Origin: Beroe forskalii
Lineage: Eukaryota; Ctenophora; Nuda; Beroida; Beroidae
DNA length: 64,000 nucleotides
NCBI GenBank assembly: GCA_011033025.1
Contig: WFMF01000205.1
Coordinates: 238,157-302,156, forward strand
Direction: 5' to 3'
The notes below the pieces were generated by a model that saw only the letters and a program-made list of their open reading frames with translations, had not been told where the DNA came from and did no database searches. Below are positions 35,802 to 48,493 of the stretch, in pieces; within the stretch, counting starts at the first letter, position 1, and each line of letters opens with the position of its first letter. Both the position numbers and the translations under genes were made by a program.

Positions 35802-36239
35802 TTGGTCAACCGTCAAAGGAAAGGCTTGTAACAAAATATTTCATAGTATCTGCAACAAAAGGTTATAGGTTTGAAAATTCCATCAGCCATGAGCAATTTA
35901 CCTAAGGGTGGTCGACCTTCCAGAACGGTGTTTTTCAGAAGCATAATTCTTATACTCTTATAGTTTAAGTTCATGGGAGACGGTGGGAAAGTGATTATCA
36001 AAGTTAAGAAGTTATCTCAATCAATTTCCTGCTATTAATTCCTGTGGGGATCATATCAATAAGATTGATGATAAACTTTGGCTTAGCTACCATAGTACTA
36101 TAGTACCATACCATGGTTTAAAGTTTTAAAAGCTACATCCTACCAATGACTGCTTGATTCCATGTGTTTATCTATAAGACTATAGGAACATCATCAATGT
36201 CAACTGTTTCATAAAGAGTTCAAGGGAAATGTCCACATT
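35802..36239. other. no feature recognised
   Basis: Short frames only. Confidence 0.5.
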
Positions 36240-36395
36240 TATCCATAGGAGACAGAAAATTATACTGTGCACTCGGCTGAGTAAACCACACGCCTGGGTT
36301 TGTGAAAGGTCTCAACCCAGTTGTCAGTGGTGGGAATCGAACCAGCAACCTTTCGATTACAAAGCACAATGCTCTCCCAAGTGAGCTACCTGGCC
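36240..36395 (-). mobile_element. tRNA-derived SINE
   Basis: On the minus strand from 36395: GGCCAGGTAGCTCACTTGGG (A box), a threonine-like anticodon loop CTTTGTAATC, then GGTTGCTGGTTCGATTCCC (B box, about 36350-36332). The core follows with GTGTGGTTTACTCAGCCGAG (about 36290-36271). The anticodon stem does not pair, so it is a SINE, not a working tRNA. Confidence 0.85.
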
Positions 36396-36836
36396 TTGAA
36401 TCGCATCGAATCGACGAATTGAATCGAACACTCCAATTGATGACTAAAATCGTCCTTAGGACTTTAGGCTTTTAGGAGTCAAACGTTCAATTTGACCTAT
36501 CGAATCAGCCACTCTGTTTGACCATTCGCTCATTCAAATCCGCCGCTCAACTAGGCTACACGATTATAAATTAGAATACTTGATTCTGCAGAGCTTTTAC
36601 TTGATTCCGCTGCTCAATCCAGCAACTCTCTCATATGTCTGAGCGGCTACTCGAATCGATGTCCAATGACTCGAATTGGCCACAAAAATCGAACACTTGA
36701 GGGGCCTCTCTTATAAACTTCTCAATTCAATCACCTGGCTTGACCATCCATACAAATTAGACACTCGATTTGGACACTTGTACTTCACCTCTAATTTTGG
36801 TTGCTCCGTTGTGGGTTTGATTAACCTACTTATTCG
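36396..36836. repeat. degenerate ACTCGAATTTGAC array, left part
   Basis: Loosely repeated 10-20-base words such as GAATCGA, CACTTGA and TTGACCA. The same texture resumes at 43692-44290 and 45315-46362, so one old array has been split by insertions. Confidence 0.7.
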
Positions 36837-36989
36837 GGGGGGGGTTGGGGGGGCAACCCCCTCAATTTTGGTGGATATAAAAAATCGCCAATAGGGGGTT
36901 TAATTTTGGGGGGTTTTGGGGGGTTTTGGGGGGCTTAATTCTTAAACAAAAACAACCTTATTAACTGTGCAAAAAGGGGCATTTTTTCC

Positions 36990-37713
36990 AAATTGTACCA
37001 TTTTTGTTCCTGATTTTTTGCACCATCTCAAAATGGTACCATTTTTGGTCGTATTTTTTGGCGATTTTTCAAAATGGTACCATTTTTGTGTCCGGTTTTT
37101 GAACTTTTTTTTGGAATGGTACCATTTTTGTTTGTGATTTTTGGCACTTTTTTGTAATGGTACCCTTTGTTGTTCTTTATTTTCTGCACATTTACCAAAT
37201 GGTACCATTTCTCATTCCGGTTTTTGACACATTTTCAAAATGGTACCATTTTTGGTCGCGATTTTTGGCGATTTTTCAAAATGGTACCATTTTTTGTGTC
37301 TGGTCTTTGAACTTTTTTTGGAATGGTACCATTTTTGTTTGTGATTTCTGGCACTTTTTTGAAATGGACCCGTTTGTTTTAGTTCTTTATTTTTTACTCA
37401 ATTACCAAATGGTACCATTTCTCATTCCGGTTTTTGACACATTTTCCAAATGGTACCATTTTGTTTCCCGTTTTTGGTAATTTTTCGGAAATGGTACCGT
37501 TTTTGTCCCCTGATTTTTGAAACTTTTGAAATGGTACCATTTTCGTTTCCGGTTTTTAGCACATTTTCAAAATGGTACCCTTTTTTGTTTCTGATTTTTC
37601 CACGATTTCAAAATGGTACCATTTTTGTTTCTGATTTTCGGCACCTTTTTCAAATGGTACCGTTTTTGTTTCTGATTTTTTGCACCATTTCAAAATGGTA
37701 CCATTTTTGGTCG
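36990..37713. repeat. ~41-bp array centred on AAAATGGTACCATTTT
   Basis: About 17 units. Each carries the palindrome AAAATGGTACCATTTT (KpnI core) separated by words such as TTTGTTTCTGATTTTTGGCA. The remainder lies right of LTR copy B at 43412-43500. Confidence 0.93.
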
Positions 37714-40700
37714 TGTTGATATTCGTTTTTATTATTATTTTATATTATTATTCAGATTATTATATTTCCCCTTATATCCCTTTACTTTGATATAGTTATT
37801 CCCCCGTGAATATAACTTTCCCTTATATCTGAATATATACTCAACATACTCTTCCATCCTAGGCTAGATGGTTCTTTACCCCTGAAAACTGACTCTTCAT
37901 TTGGGTTCTGGGTTCCGGTACTTCCACTATAAATATCTCATGGTAGCAGGAAGTGGTTATTTATTTGTTCATCCTCAGTATACTCCACAAAGTTTGCAGA
38001 AGCCACAATCGTGTGTTTGAAGACTCTACAAATCATTGAACTGAAGATCTTGTGTTCAAAGATACTACAAGCTGTAGTTCTGAAGAACTTGTGTTTGAAC
38101 ATTGTGCAGAAGACTTTAAATGTTAGAAGATACAACAATCTCTTGTTCTAAAATCCTTGTCTAAAGGTGCTATGATGTGTTGTGAACAACTGTAATCAGA
38201 TGATAAGAGAGTAAGAGGATTCCTGCTGAATTCAATACCATTCAAGAATCCAAGTTGTTCAAGTCCCACAGTGACAAGAAGAGATACCTCACCAGATGAC
38301 AAGATTCCTGTTGATTCATCAAGACCTCTCTAAATGAGACCTCACAGAATAGGATCCTCTACTCAACTCCTGGAGACTGTGCTATCCCTTGAAGTTTTCT
38401 GTTTTGGACTACTCAGTCGGGGGCATGTCTGGGTAGTACCCAACTTGTCAGAAGATAAACCTTGCTCTGGCTGCGGAATAGGAATTTTCCAGATTACATC
38501 ACAGTATACCTGACAACAGCTCCTAGCTTCCGGGTCATAGGTGATCCAGATTGTGCAAGAGGGCAACTGCAGCAAGATTGTTACGATGGCAATCTTTTGT
38601 GTGTTTTTCTCAAGAGTTGACAATACTTCTGCGGCGTGTTACACCATCAGGGAACCTACAGCATCTCAAGATCTATTCTTCAAGCTCAAGAAACCTGATA
38701 AAAAGCTGTAAGTGAATTTAGTAAGTGAATTTAGGGATTATTTTGGTGAACTTCCAATCTAAAATTGTAGAACTGATACATAAGTGTGAAATTTGCAGTA
38801 AATTAAATAGGTACTGTAGTGGAACTTATATTTTCAATTCGGCTTCAGCTAGCTTAGACAAATAGTTATTCGGACCTCAATCCATTTTGATCAATTCATT
38901 TTCATTTCAACCGTGATCATCTTTATTCACAAACATCAATTTCATTCACAAATGATCCAAATAACCCCCTTTATCCACCACACTTTTGGGAGTAAACTGT
39001 CAGACCTCAAAGAAGCAAGCAATATTATTCTGTTATTAAGAGAGTGGAATGAATCAACAAGACGACCAGATGAGCAACTACCACTAAAATCATTGCTCTG
39101 TTCAGGTTTACACAAAATTCTGATTGTAGATTAAAGAACATTTAGATCATTGGTCAATTTTAGAGACAAATTCAGTGTCCATGAACAATATTAACAATGT
39201 CAGTGAACAATATTTGTTACAGAATTCAGGGCTAGTTGTAATGAACCAAATATGTCAAAATAAACCATTTTCGAATTATATGTGCCAGTGATTATTTTTA
39301 CCAAATATGTCAAAATAAACCATTTACAATCATATTAGAATATATGAAAAATTGAAATTAATCATAAGTATGTCAATGTTCTTCTTCAGTCAGTGTTTAG
39401 TGTATAATTACAGTGTGTAATTACAGTCTGTTATTGGATTATGAATGATTTTATGAGTATTTCAAATTATGTTTTATTTTCATTATTATCAAACTAATAT
39501 CAAATTGAATCAGTTATTTTATAGGAACCAAATTTTATCAAAATCATGAACACTCCTGACAATATGTGTGACAAATCTGTACTATCATATTTATGATTCC
39601 CAGTTTTTTTAGCAGTGCCAATCTGTGTTTTGAGTTTCAATCAATACCAATTGTGACGTTTATTATAAATATGAGATTATGGCTGTCATACTGTTATATG
39701 GCTGTATGAATATGAAGTATCATATAATATGAGGAGTGATTTGTTTCTTTAAGAAATAAGAGAATGTATCAAAGTATACCATGCAAGTATAAATTTGGGT
39801 ATTTCATGAAATTTTCAGTACAAAACAGAGATTTTAAAATATCATTAACAAATCCAGTATAATGTCAAATATAAATATTTATTTACATACTGTCATACTA
39901 GTCTGCAATATATACTTGAATTTGATTTGAGTCTGATTCAAGTAAGTCTACTGTTGGGTAGTATAGAGAAAGACTGGAAAATGAAGCTATTGCCGTGATT
40001 TTCTAGTATTTAACTGGTATTTAGATTTTCAATTATAATACTCAATAGAATGTTATATGTTTCAGAATATATGTCTAATGAAGTAATAAAACTGTCCATG
40101 AATCTCAACTTAAACTTGATTATATTATACCTGCAATTATTCTACTTAAAATTGTACACACAAATTTAGAATTATTGTGCAGCGTGCCGTTTTTATTTTC
40201 TTTACCTGTACCATTTTATACTGAACCAGTGTCAGAATGTGTGTATAAATGACAGTACAGTGAATTCTGGTATTTATAAAACATGTTTTACAATTTAATG
40301 GATTATAATTTATTCATCAATTCATTAATAAAGTGTGACACAACCACATGATAAGTGTTCATTGAAATGTAATTTAAATTCATAATAATTGTTATTAGTT
40401 TTTACTACGTTTAATAAATTCAACTTATTGTAACGAGGTTTTTAAGAGCAAAATCAATATGTCAGTTCGTTTTTTTTCTCGTTTTTGTCCTTTTTTGACG
40501 TAGTGAAGACCTTAAGTCTCCCTGACAATTTGGATCCTAGGTGGTTGTCAGGAGCAGGTTAGGTATATCCGTATTTCGCCACTAGTGATGTGGTGGTCCA
40601 CTGCACAGGGGAGCTATTCAGCTACCTGTGTGTGGGAAGTGGGCTCTAACCCGGGGACTCGCTCGAAGACGCACCGTCGGGCTAACATCTGTGCTGCATG

Positions 40701-43412
40701 CGTGCAGCATGCGTTGTTCGAGAGGGGAATCACATTATTCATCACATTTTTCTTAGTTCTATTTATTTTTCAAGTTTTTTTTTGCGTTGCTCTTGATCAA
40801 TTCATGATTTTTTTTTAGACAATTTACACCTCGTTACAAGAGTTTGATTATTTTATAGAGTCAGGTACTATACAGCTATACTGACTATATGATATATATA
40901 TATTTATTTGAGGATAATAAATCGGGGCGTATGAAATTTCAAATTTTACACATTTATATTTCATAGTTGGTATAGATTTAGTTCAAGAGGCGTATAAACG
41001 TTTATATATGGCCGAAATTAATTTTCAGTGTAAAGTGTACTATGTAAAAGTGTGATGCGTGGTGTGTGTTGTGTGTGTCATTTCGTGTGTCGTGTATCTA
41101 TATTCCTAGGGTTATCAAGTTATTTTGAAAGTGCAGCAGTAATTAGAGATCGTTTTGGGATAAAATTGTCGTATTCAATTTAGATTTTACCTTAATAAAT
41201 TTCTAACTAACTTCCAATGTTAAACGGTAACAAGTATTGAGAATTAATGAAAATGCTGAATGAAATGATGTTCAAAGCTGTCACATTTATTGATATTAAA
41301 ATCACAATTCAATGGATATGGAGATAAAGACGTAGGATTACTACGCAGGGTTATATGGGTGTGGATATATATGGAAGAAGTAGTTTATTTTGTATCTTGA
41401 ATGTAGCTCAGGTAACAGCGCTGACCTTTTGTATTGTTAATTATTGTCTGATCAACAATTACAGTTTCCAATACGGGCTCCTTTCAGATATCAAATTTAT
41501 GAATTATTTGATGATCATCAACTATTAAATATTGTGTATGCTGGAGGATATTGAATTATGAATTGCGTATGTTAAATGTGAAAGATATGAATTTGGGATT
41601 ATATGATGATGAAACGTAAGACAATGAGAGCGTTTAGTTCGGTGGGCGTTTAGTCCATTTATCATTGCAGTATTATGAATAAGTGATGAAGTGATATTTA
41701 ACGTAAGACAATGAGAGCGTTTAGTTCGGTGGGCGTTTAGTCCATTTATCATTGCAGTATTATGAATAAGTGATGAAGTGATATTTAACGTAAGACAATG
41801 AGAGCGTTTAGTTCGGTGGGCGTTTAGTCCATTTAGCATTGCAGTATTATGAAGTGATATGAACGATTGAAATGTGACAGACATTATGATCGTTAGATTC
41901 AAAGGGCGTTTAGTCCATTTAATGATTGGTATATGAAACAATATGAAATGTGATGACATTGTGAATGTTTAATTCAATGGGCGTTCAGTCTATTTTATCA
42001 TTGTACTAAATAAAATGTGATTTTGGAAAGCAACTTTGAATGAACTTTGTGAACGTTTTTATAACTAACACCTTATTTCAGGAAGTAACCTGTCACATTA
42101 ACACTGCTGCACTGTTATCACGCACACACAGTTAGCTCACAGTTTTTGTAAGTACACCGCACACTACCACCATTCATTTTTTGATCTAGTCTAATTAATT
42201 ACTAGGTAATTGGGCTATTGGGACTTAACACTAAGCTAGAACTTAAATATCGAAGTTAAGAGTGCCGTTTTTTTAAAACGTCAATGAATTAGATAAGTGA
42301 ATAATTAACTATGTTTTTATGTATAAATGATCATGAACAATATTGCTGGACTGATAAACTCTCATAATTAGGAAGCTATGTGCTAACAGAACAATAAACT
42401 TTTCGCGATGGAAGTTGTAATTAAGTCAAAATAGATCAAATCATAAGTCATTAAATTGTAATCAAGTCAAAATAGATCAAATCATATATCATTAATTTAT
42501 GCCCGATTATTATCCGTATTTCAAGATGTTTGAAAATAACCGTCCGTATGTGTGTTTCATGTCTGAAGAACACGTTTTTTGATGCGTTGCCACTTTGGTA
42601 CATTTTTCGCATATTTGTTGTGTTTGTGTACGGCGCAGTGCATTCCACAGGTGCACATTCTTGCGCACAACATTCCTGCGTATCGTTTTTTCGGATTTTA
42701 GTATTCGTACGGCGTGTTCTTCAAACATTGTTGATCCAGGATTTTGGCTGTGTGCCATTACTAAAAGTACTAGCAAGATTTGTGTTGCGCGCACAGAAAG
42801 TAGTTATTTTTCAGTAATCTTGTGTAAATTTTAGACGCGCGCACGTATAGTTTTATTTCCGAGAGTTCTGCTTTAATTTGAAATTGCGTGCGAATTCTTT
42901 TTGGCCGTTTATTTACGTTTCTAACATTCAAGGTGCAAAATTTAGTTTTATTTATTACCAAGGGTTAAATGAGTCCGTTTTTTAAATGATTGTAAGTATC
43001 TTCTAGAATTTGTATTTATGAACCATCTAGTCTCAGTATTTAGTTGATTGTATTTAGTAGCTTCATGTAGTGTCTTTGATATTGATAAATGAATACAAAT
43101 TGAAACAATTGTGTTGTAACAATGAAATTACTTGTGTATTTTGAAATATGTTTGACAATTCATTATAAGTTTATATCTCAAAAAAATTTAGTCTGGGCGG
43201 GGAGAGTATGTTGATATTCGTTTTTATTATTATTTTATATTATTATTCAGATTATTATATTTCCCCTTATATCCCTTTACTTTGATATAGTTATTCCCCC
43301 GTGAATATAACTTTCCCTTATATCTGAATATATACTCAACATACTCTTCCATCCTAGGCTAGATGGTTCTTTACCCCTGAAAACTGACTCTTCATTTGGG
43401 TTCTGGGTTCCG
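37714..43412 (+). mobile_element. non-autonomous LTR retrotransposon, copy B
   Basis: Same family as copy A. The 5' LTR is 37714-37940 with the same primer site (TGGTAGCAGG at 37941). The polypurine tract ends at 43208. The 3' LTR (43209-43412) is cut short by about 31 bp, so no target duplication can be read. Both B LTRs share variants absent from A (TATACTCAAC, TCTTCCATCC, TTTACCCCTG), so A and B are independent insertions. B is the empty site for the insertion at 4769-5499 and retains about 1.39 kb lost from A. No gag or pol is seen; the conserved short frames are under 80 codons. Confidence 0.93.
41613..41990. repeat. 86-bp repeats inside LTR copy B
   Basis: Three good units (period 86, for example GTAAGACAATGAGAGCGTTT then GGGCGTTTAGTCCATTTATC), then two decayed partial units to about 41990. 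They lie within the 1.39 kb absent from copy A. Confidence 0.9.
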
Positions 43413-43691
43413 ATTTTTTGCGCCTTTCCGAAATGGTACCTTTTTTATTCGTGATTTTTGGCAACTTTTTCAAATGGTACCTTTTTCAAATGGTTTCTTC
43501 ATTTTGGTGCTTTTTGAATCATACTAGAATAATTTTTGCTGTCGATGGGGGGTTTAATTTTGGGGGGTTTAATTTTTGCTGTCGATAGGGGGTTTAATTT
43601 TGGGGGGTTTAATTTAACCCCCTAGTGGATATTACAAATTTCCAATAGGGGGTTTAATTTTGGGGGGTTTTGGGGGGTTGCCCCCCCCCCC

Positions 43692-44290
43692 CTTATTCTT
43701 AGCCACTCCGCCTGTCAAATTGACCTATCAACTTGACCTATAATCTCGCTAACTCGGCTTGGTCGTTATTCGAGACCACTTGATACTACTGATAGACTTA
43801 GCCACTCAATTTGACCACTCTACTTGACTATTCGAAGATTCAACACAACAACTCAATTTGATTTCTCAATCTGGCCACTTGGTTCCACCTCCCAATCTAT
43901 CACTCAGCTTGGCCACTCGATTCGGACACTCTTCTTGAATAGTTGACACGACTACTGGATTTGATTTCTTAATTCGGTCACTTGACCCTACCTCTCAACT
44001 CTATCAGTATCACTCAGCTTGGCCACTCGATTCGGCCACTCTACTTGACTACTCGACACGACAACTCGATTTCACTACCCAGTTTGACCATTTGACTCCA
44101 GTAACCGCCTCCCAATTCTATCAACCAGCTTGGCCACTCAATTTGGCCACTCTACTTGACTACTCGACATGGATGTACTGCATTTGACTTCTCAATTCGG
44201 CTACTTGACCCTAACTCTCGAGTCTCGACTCTATCAGTATCACTCGACTTGTCCATTTGATTGGGCCACTAAACTTGACTTATAATTGAT
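43692..44290. repeat. degenerate ACTCGATTTGACC array, middle part
   Basis: Continuation of 36396-36836, with words such as GGCCACTCGATT and CTACTTGACTACTCGAC. No gene. Confidence 0.75.
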
Positions 44291-44299
44291 TTGAATACA

Positions 44300-45305
44300 C
44301 AACGACTTCCTCCAAGGACAGTGTCATCAGATCCCTCACCAGACGGGCCCACAACCTCTGCTCTCTTCAACACCTCGACGCGGAAATCCAGACAGTACGA
44401 CACACCCTCCTACAGAACGGATTTCTTCCCTCCCGCATCTCCTCCATCATGACAGAGGTCTCCCAGAAGTTCAACAAACCCTCCACCCACCAATCTCGCG
44501 CTGCCTTCAACAGAGACATCAAACCACGACCCTCCTTGAAGACCTTCCTCCCCTTCCATCCCTCCCTCTCCAAACCCATCAAGAAGATCCTCAACGACCA
44601 CGACATCGACGTAACCTTCTCCTCCAACACATCCCTCCGAAACCTCCTCACCAAGACGAAGACTACGCCTCCCTCCTCCCAGACCCCCAATACCATCTAC
44701 GAGATCAGCTGCCTTGACTGCCCCGCCAAGTACAACGGACAGACCTACCGCCCCCTCCTCGACAGAATGAAAGAACACGAGAGATGCTACAGACAGAACA
44801 ACGCAGTTGACGACACCACAGACAGAGTGAAGTCTGCTCCAGCCCTTCACTCCATCACCACCGGAAACAACATTGCCTGGAACGACATCCAGATCCTCAA
44901 AGCCCTCCCCTCCCGCTCCCACCTAGACCTGACAGAACAAGCCGCCATCTCTACAAGGAAACCATTCATGAACAGAACGGATAACGCTCCCAAGTGCAGC
45001 ACCCTGTGGAACCCCATCCTTCCCAGGATCTCTTCCACCTTCAGACCTACTGACTCAGGAATCCTCTTCCCTAACTACTGACACCACTTTTCTTGTTTAT
45101 GTTAGTTGTGATATTGTATTTGATTATCCCGTCACCAGATCACTCACACCCACCACCCATCCCCCACTCCCTGACACCACTCAATTCATTTATAAGCATC
45201 CTCTCACCTTCCATCTTCAGCTGACGACGATAATCACATGATTTTCGAAAGCTCCTGATTTTAAAAGTTTATCGTATCATTGAACGTTTTTTCTTTCTCT
45301 CTAAG
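44300..45305 (+). mobile_element. 5'-truncated Penelope-like element
   Basis: A 1.0-kb insertion in the degenerate array flanked by a 9-bp direct repeat, TTGAATACA (44291-44299 and 45306-45314). It carries the 3' part of a Penelope-like ORF (44302-45081) and about 220 bp of 3' UTR. The 3' UTR holds CTGACGA...CGAAAGCTC (45221-45252), reminiscent of the hammerhead-type motif of Penelope elements, though stem II does not pair well. Confidence 0.85.
44302..45081 (+). pseudogene. Penelope-like protein, C-terminal region with GIY-YIG endonuclease domain
   Basis: Open from the first codon after the 5' truncation to the stop, about 259 residues. The N-terminal part (LTRRAHNLCSLQHLDAEIQT, then LLQNGFLPSRI) is the post-RT region of Penelope elements. 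The C-terminal part is the GIY-YIG endonuclease: TIYEISCLDCPAKYNGQTYR, then RMKEHERCYRQ, a histidine-bearing SAPALHSITTGNNIAW, and a terminal NRTDNAPKCSTLWNPIL. YIG is changed to YNG, and the RT domain is missing, so the copy is dead although this frame has no stops. Codon use is C-rich, unlike the AT-rich surroundings. Confidence 0.9.
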
Positions 45306-45314
45306 TTGAATACA

Positions 45315-46362
45315 TGATTTCAAATACTCAATTCTACCACCTGACTCCACTTTCCAACTCAATCACTTGCTTGCTCACTCAATGCGGCCATTCTATTTGA
45401 CAACTCGACATGACTTCTCGATTTGAATGTTCAATTTGACTACTTGACTCTAACTCTCCGCTCGGCCACTCCACTTGACAACTCGACACAACTGCTCAAA
45501 TTGACTAAACAATTCTACCACCAGATTCTTTATCACTCTGCTCGGCCACTCGATTTGGTCACTTTACTTGACTACTCGACAAGATACTCGAATTGACTAT
45601 TCAAATTGAGCACTTGACTCCACCTCTCGACTCTTTCACTCGGTTTGGCCACTCGATTTGGCGGTTGGCCAGTGACCACTGTACTTGACTTGTTAACACG
45701 ACTACTTTATTTGACCACTCAATTCGACCACATCACTCAGTCACTAAATTTGGCCACTCAACACTGGTTTCAATTGGGCACTTGGCTCGGCCATTCAACT
45801 CTACTTCTTGGCTTGCCCAATCGACTCATCCTTCAACGACTTGTTATTTGACTCAGCCACAAGAACTAAACTCTCGTCTTGGCCAGTCGATTCGAGGGCA
45901 TGGGACTACACGGCTCGGCCCGGCCCCCTAATGGGGCCTCCCCCCTGACCCTAGTTTTTGGAAAACCCCCTTAGAAAAAAAATAGGGGGTCTAGGCCCTA
46001 CCTAATTACCTATAATTTTCCCTAAAAATGAACTTCTATTAAAATGAATTGAGAAATTAAGTTGAGTTTAACAAAATTAAGCCGCGAGAAATGAAAATTT
46101 ACCTGTAAATTTTGACCCCCTTGGAAAAAACTAGCATGGGCCTTGGCCCCCACTAGCTCATAAAAGTGTGTATGTAGTCAGTAGTGGCAACTGGCATGTT
46201 CGACCGCTTCAATTGGCAACTCGATTGAATACTTTAATACTCTGCTCGACCACTCTATTTAACCACTCTAGTCAAAATTTCGACCCAACCTATCAATTCG
46301 CCCACTCAGCTGGACCGTCCTACAAGATATCACCAGACTCAGTCACTCGATTCCATCATTGG
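45315..46362. repeat. degenerate ACTCGATTTGACC array, right part
   Basis: Same texture as 43692-44290. A non-repetitive patch at about 45900-46150 is C-rich (GGCCCGGCCCCCTAATGGGG). Confidence 0.7.
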
Positions 46363-46800
46363 GGGGGGGTGTCACTGTCCCAATTGTCCCAAACTCAAGA
46401 AAAAGTGAATTGGGACAGGGACAATTGGGACAAATGGGACATTTGGGACAAATGGGACAATTGGGACAAATGGGACAGAGAAAATGGAACAAATGGGACA
46501 CAAAAAAGTGAATTTGGACTGGGACAAATGGGACATTTGGGACAAATGGGACAATTGGGACAAATGGGACAGAGAAAATGGAACAAATGGGACACAAAAA
46601 AGTGAATTTGGACTGGGACAATTGGGACATTTGGGACAATTGGGACAAATGGGACAGAGAAAATGGAACAAATGGAACTCTAAAAAGTGAATACGGACTG
46701 TGACAAACGGGACATTTGGGACAAATGGGACAATTGAGACAAAAGTGACAGACACAACTGGGGCTCAATTGATTGTGTTTTTGAAGTCACCCCCCCACTC
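46363..46800. repeat. GGGACAATTGGGACAAAT module with G-tract ends
   Basis: Opens GGGGGGGGGTGTCACTGTCC, then four ~120-bp blocks of GGGACAAATGGGACA words separated by AGTGAATTTGGACTGGGACA, and closes GAAGTCACCCCCCC. The same words occur inverted at 52710-52730 and 61840-61935. Long frames here are artefacts. Confidence 0.9.
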
Positions 46801-46957
46801 AGCAAACGTTATTCTAAATGCCATTTTCGTAACTGATTTGCCAGAATGGGAAGAAGCTGGGTCCAGAATTTAGCTGTTTTGCCATCACGTGACAGCTGTT
46901 TTGCCATCACGTGACAGGGGTGCAGCCATACCACGTGATGATCATTATCGGGAAGCT

Positions 46958-47215
46958 GGTTCCAGATTATAGCTGTTTTGCCAACTCTGTCCCCCTCCCT
47001 TCTAGGTCACGTGACATCCTTTATAAGAAGCTGGGTCCAGATTATAGCTGTTTTGCCAACTCTGTCTCCCTCCCTTCTAGGTCACGTGACATCCTTTATA
47101 AGAAGCTGGTTCCAGATTATAGCTGTTTTGCCAACTCTGTCTCCCTCGTTTCTAGGTCACGTGACAGCCTTAATAAGAAGCTGGTTCCAGATTATAGCTG
47201 TTTTGCCAATGTTTG
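46958..47215 (+). repeat. left subterminal repeats, 75-bp unit with E-box
   Basis: Over three units: AAGAAGCTGGTTCCAGATTA, TAGCTGTTTTGCCAACTCTG, then CTAGGTCACGTGACATCC. Each carries the palindrome GTCACGTGAC, a strong E-box (USF/MITF type). Confidence 0.93.
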
Positions 47216-48493
47216 CGTGTAATTTGTGTACACTACACACTACCTACACAGTACACATTTGAGAAAACAGAAAGATTCAGCCTTGGGACTTTGGGAGAAG
47301 TAAGTACATCCCAATACAATATCCAACAAGTGACAATATCCAACAAGTGACAATAACGATATTAGTATTAATAAAGTAATAATATTATACTGAATGATGA
47401 AATATAGGTAATAAAGCATATTGAATAAAGAGTTTATAATATGAAGAAGGGGTGTATCAGTAATTCAGTAAAGGTACTTATATCATATCAAAACCCAATA
47501 AAATTGGAATTGTTTGGACTTACATTAAATCCATGACTATGTATTTGTCGTTTGATTTTGTAGCTTAAAAATGAAAATAGAAGAACTAAAACTTCAAAAA
47601 TTTGAATGATAAAACAGATCCTAAGAGGTAGAGCCTCCTGTATTCATTCCAAGCTCAATTCAGGATATTTTTGATGACTTCTACAGCTTATTTTGCAACC
47701 AACTTGACCAATATTTAGTGAATGTATCCTGAAAAAGGTTTCTAAAGTTTCGTTATATGTGACACTTTTGCAATTTTAAAGTTTTAATCATTTGAACGCC
47801 ATGATAACTTTTTATCAGATCAATTGTTGCTGCTGAAAAATAAATTGGTCTTCCACCAGGGACCTGCGAGGATTTTGAAAATGTTATTGCCAAGCTTATC
47901 GAAATACTGGCCAATTTTAGAAAAATACTCAAAAATATCCTCTGATTCCTGTCATTGCCTTATGGCTGTTGAAATTGAAGTAAAACCTTCAAAAATGACT
48001 ATTTCTTTGGAAATAACCAAATTTATGATTGCTGTGCTGTGCTAGATGAACTTTCAGAAACAACTCTTCTGAACGATTAAGTCTCTCAACTTTAGAATCA
48101 ATTTTGAATCTGGAACGCTCAAAAGGCAATTTAGATACAGAAGTGAATGCTCAAATCAAAATCTAGGATGTCACTGACATCCTAAATTTTGATTTGAATT
48201 GAAGAGAATTTCTTGTTTGTGAATAAAATCTTCCAATATGCTTTTCGGGCATCGTACCTTTGGGTTTGACACAATACCTGTTCTGATTTTCAAGCAATTT
48301 GCAACGAGATCCGTAAAAATTGTGCTGAGAGAGACACGATGATGTTTTCTGTAATGAAAAATAGTACTTTAGTAGATATCAATTACGATTTTTATCTAGA
48401 CATTTATAAAAACACTAGTAGTTTCCTCACATTTTCTTTCTCTTGAATCCTAGAAGAAGAAAGTATTGTCACTGTCATTGCCTAAAATACTTA

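Larger units (their letters stand above)
36837..43691. mobile_element. G-tract-ended element with a GGTACC array body, split by LTR copy B
   Basis: The left end is about ten G then TTGGGGGGGCAACCCCC; the right end is GGGGGGTTGCCCCCCCCCC. TTATTC flanks both sides (before 36837 and from about 43692), a likely 6-bp target duplication. Inside both ends stand TTTAATTTTGGGGGGTTTTG repeats (36890-36940; 43545-43680), then a GGTACC array (36990-37713 and 43412-43500). The LTR element (37714-43412) sits inside that array. The flanks on both sides are the same degenerate array, supporting one insertion. No protein is encoded. Exact ends are blurred by the G tracts. Confidence 0.7.

Noticed and set aside
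36322..36395. Functional tRNA-Thr gene
   Set aside because: A and B boxes are present but the anticodon stem does not pair, and a SINE core follows.
44367..44922. Long minus-strand frames opposite the Penelope ORF
   Set aside because: Shadow frames of the C-rich codon usage of the true plus-strand GIY-YIG frame.
46343..46768. Pro/Cys-rich frames (FVPNVPFVP repeats)
   Set aside because: Translation of the GGGACAAAT module; no real protein.
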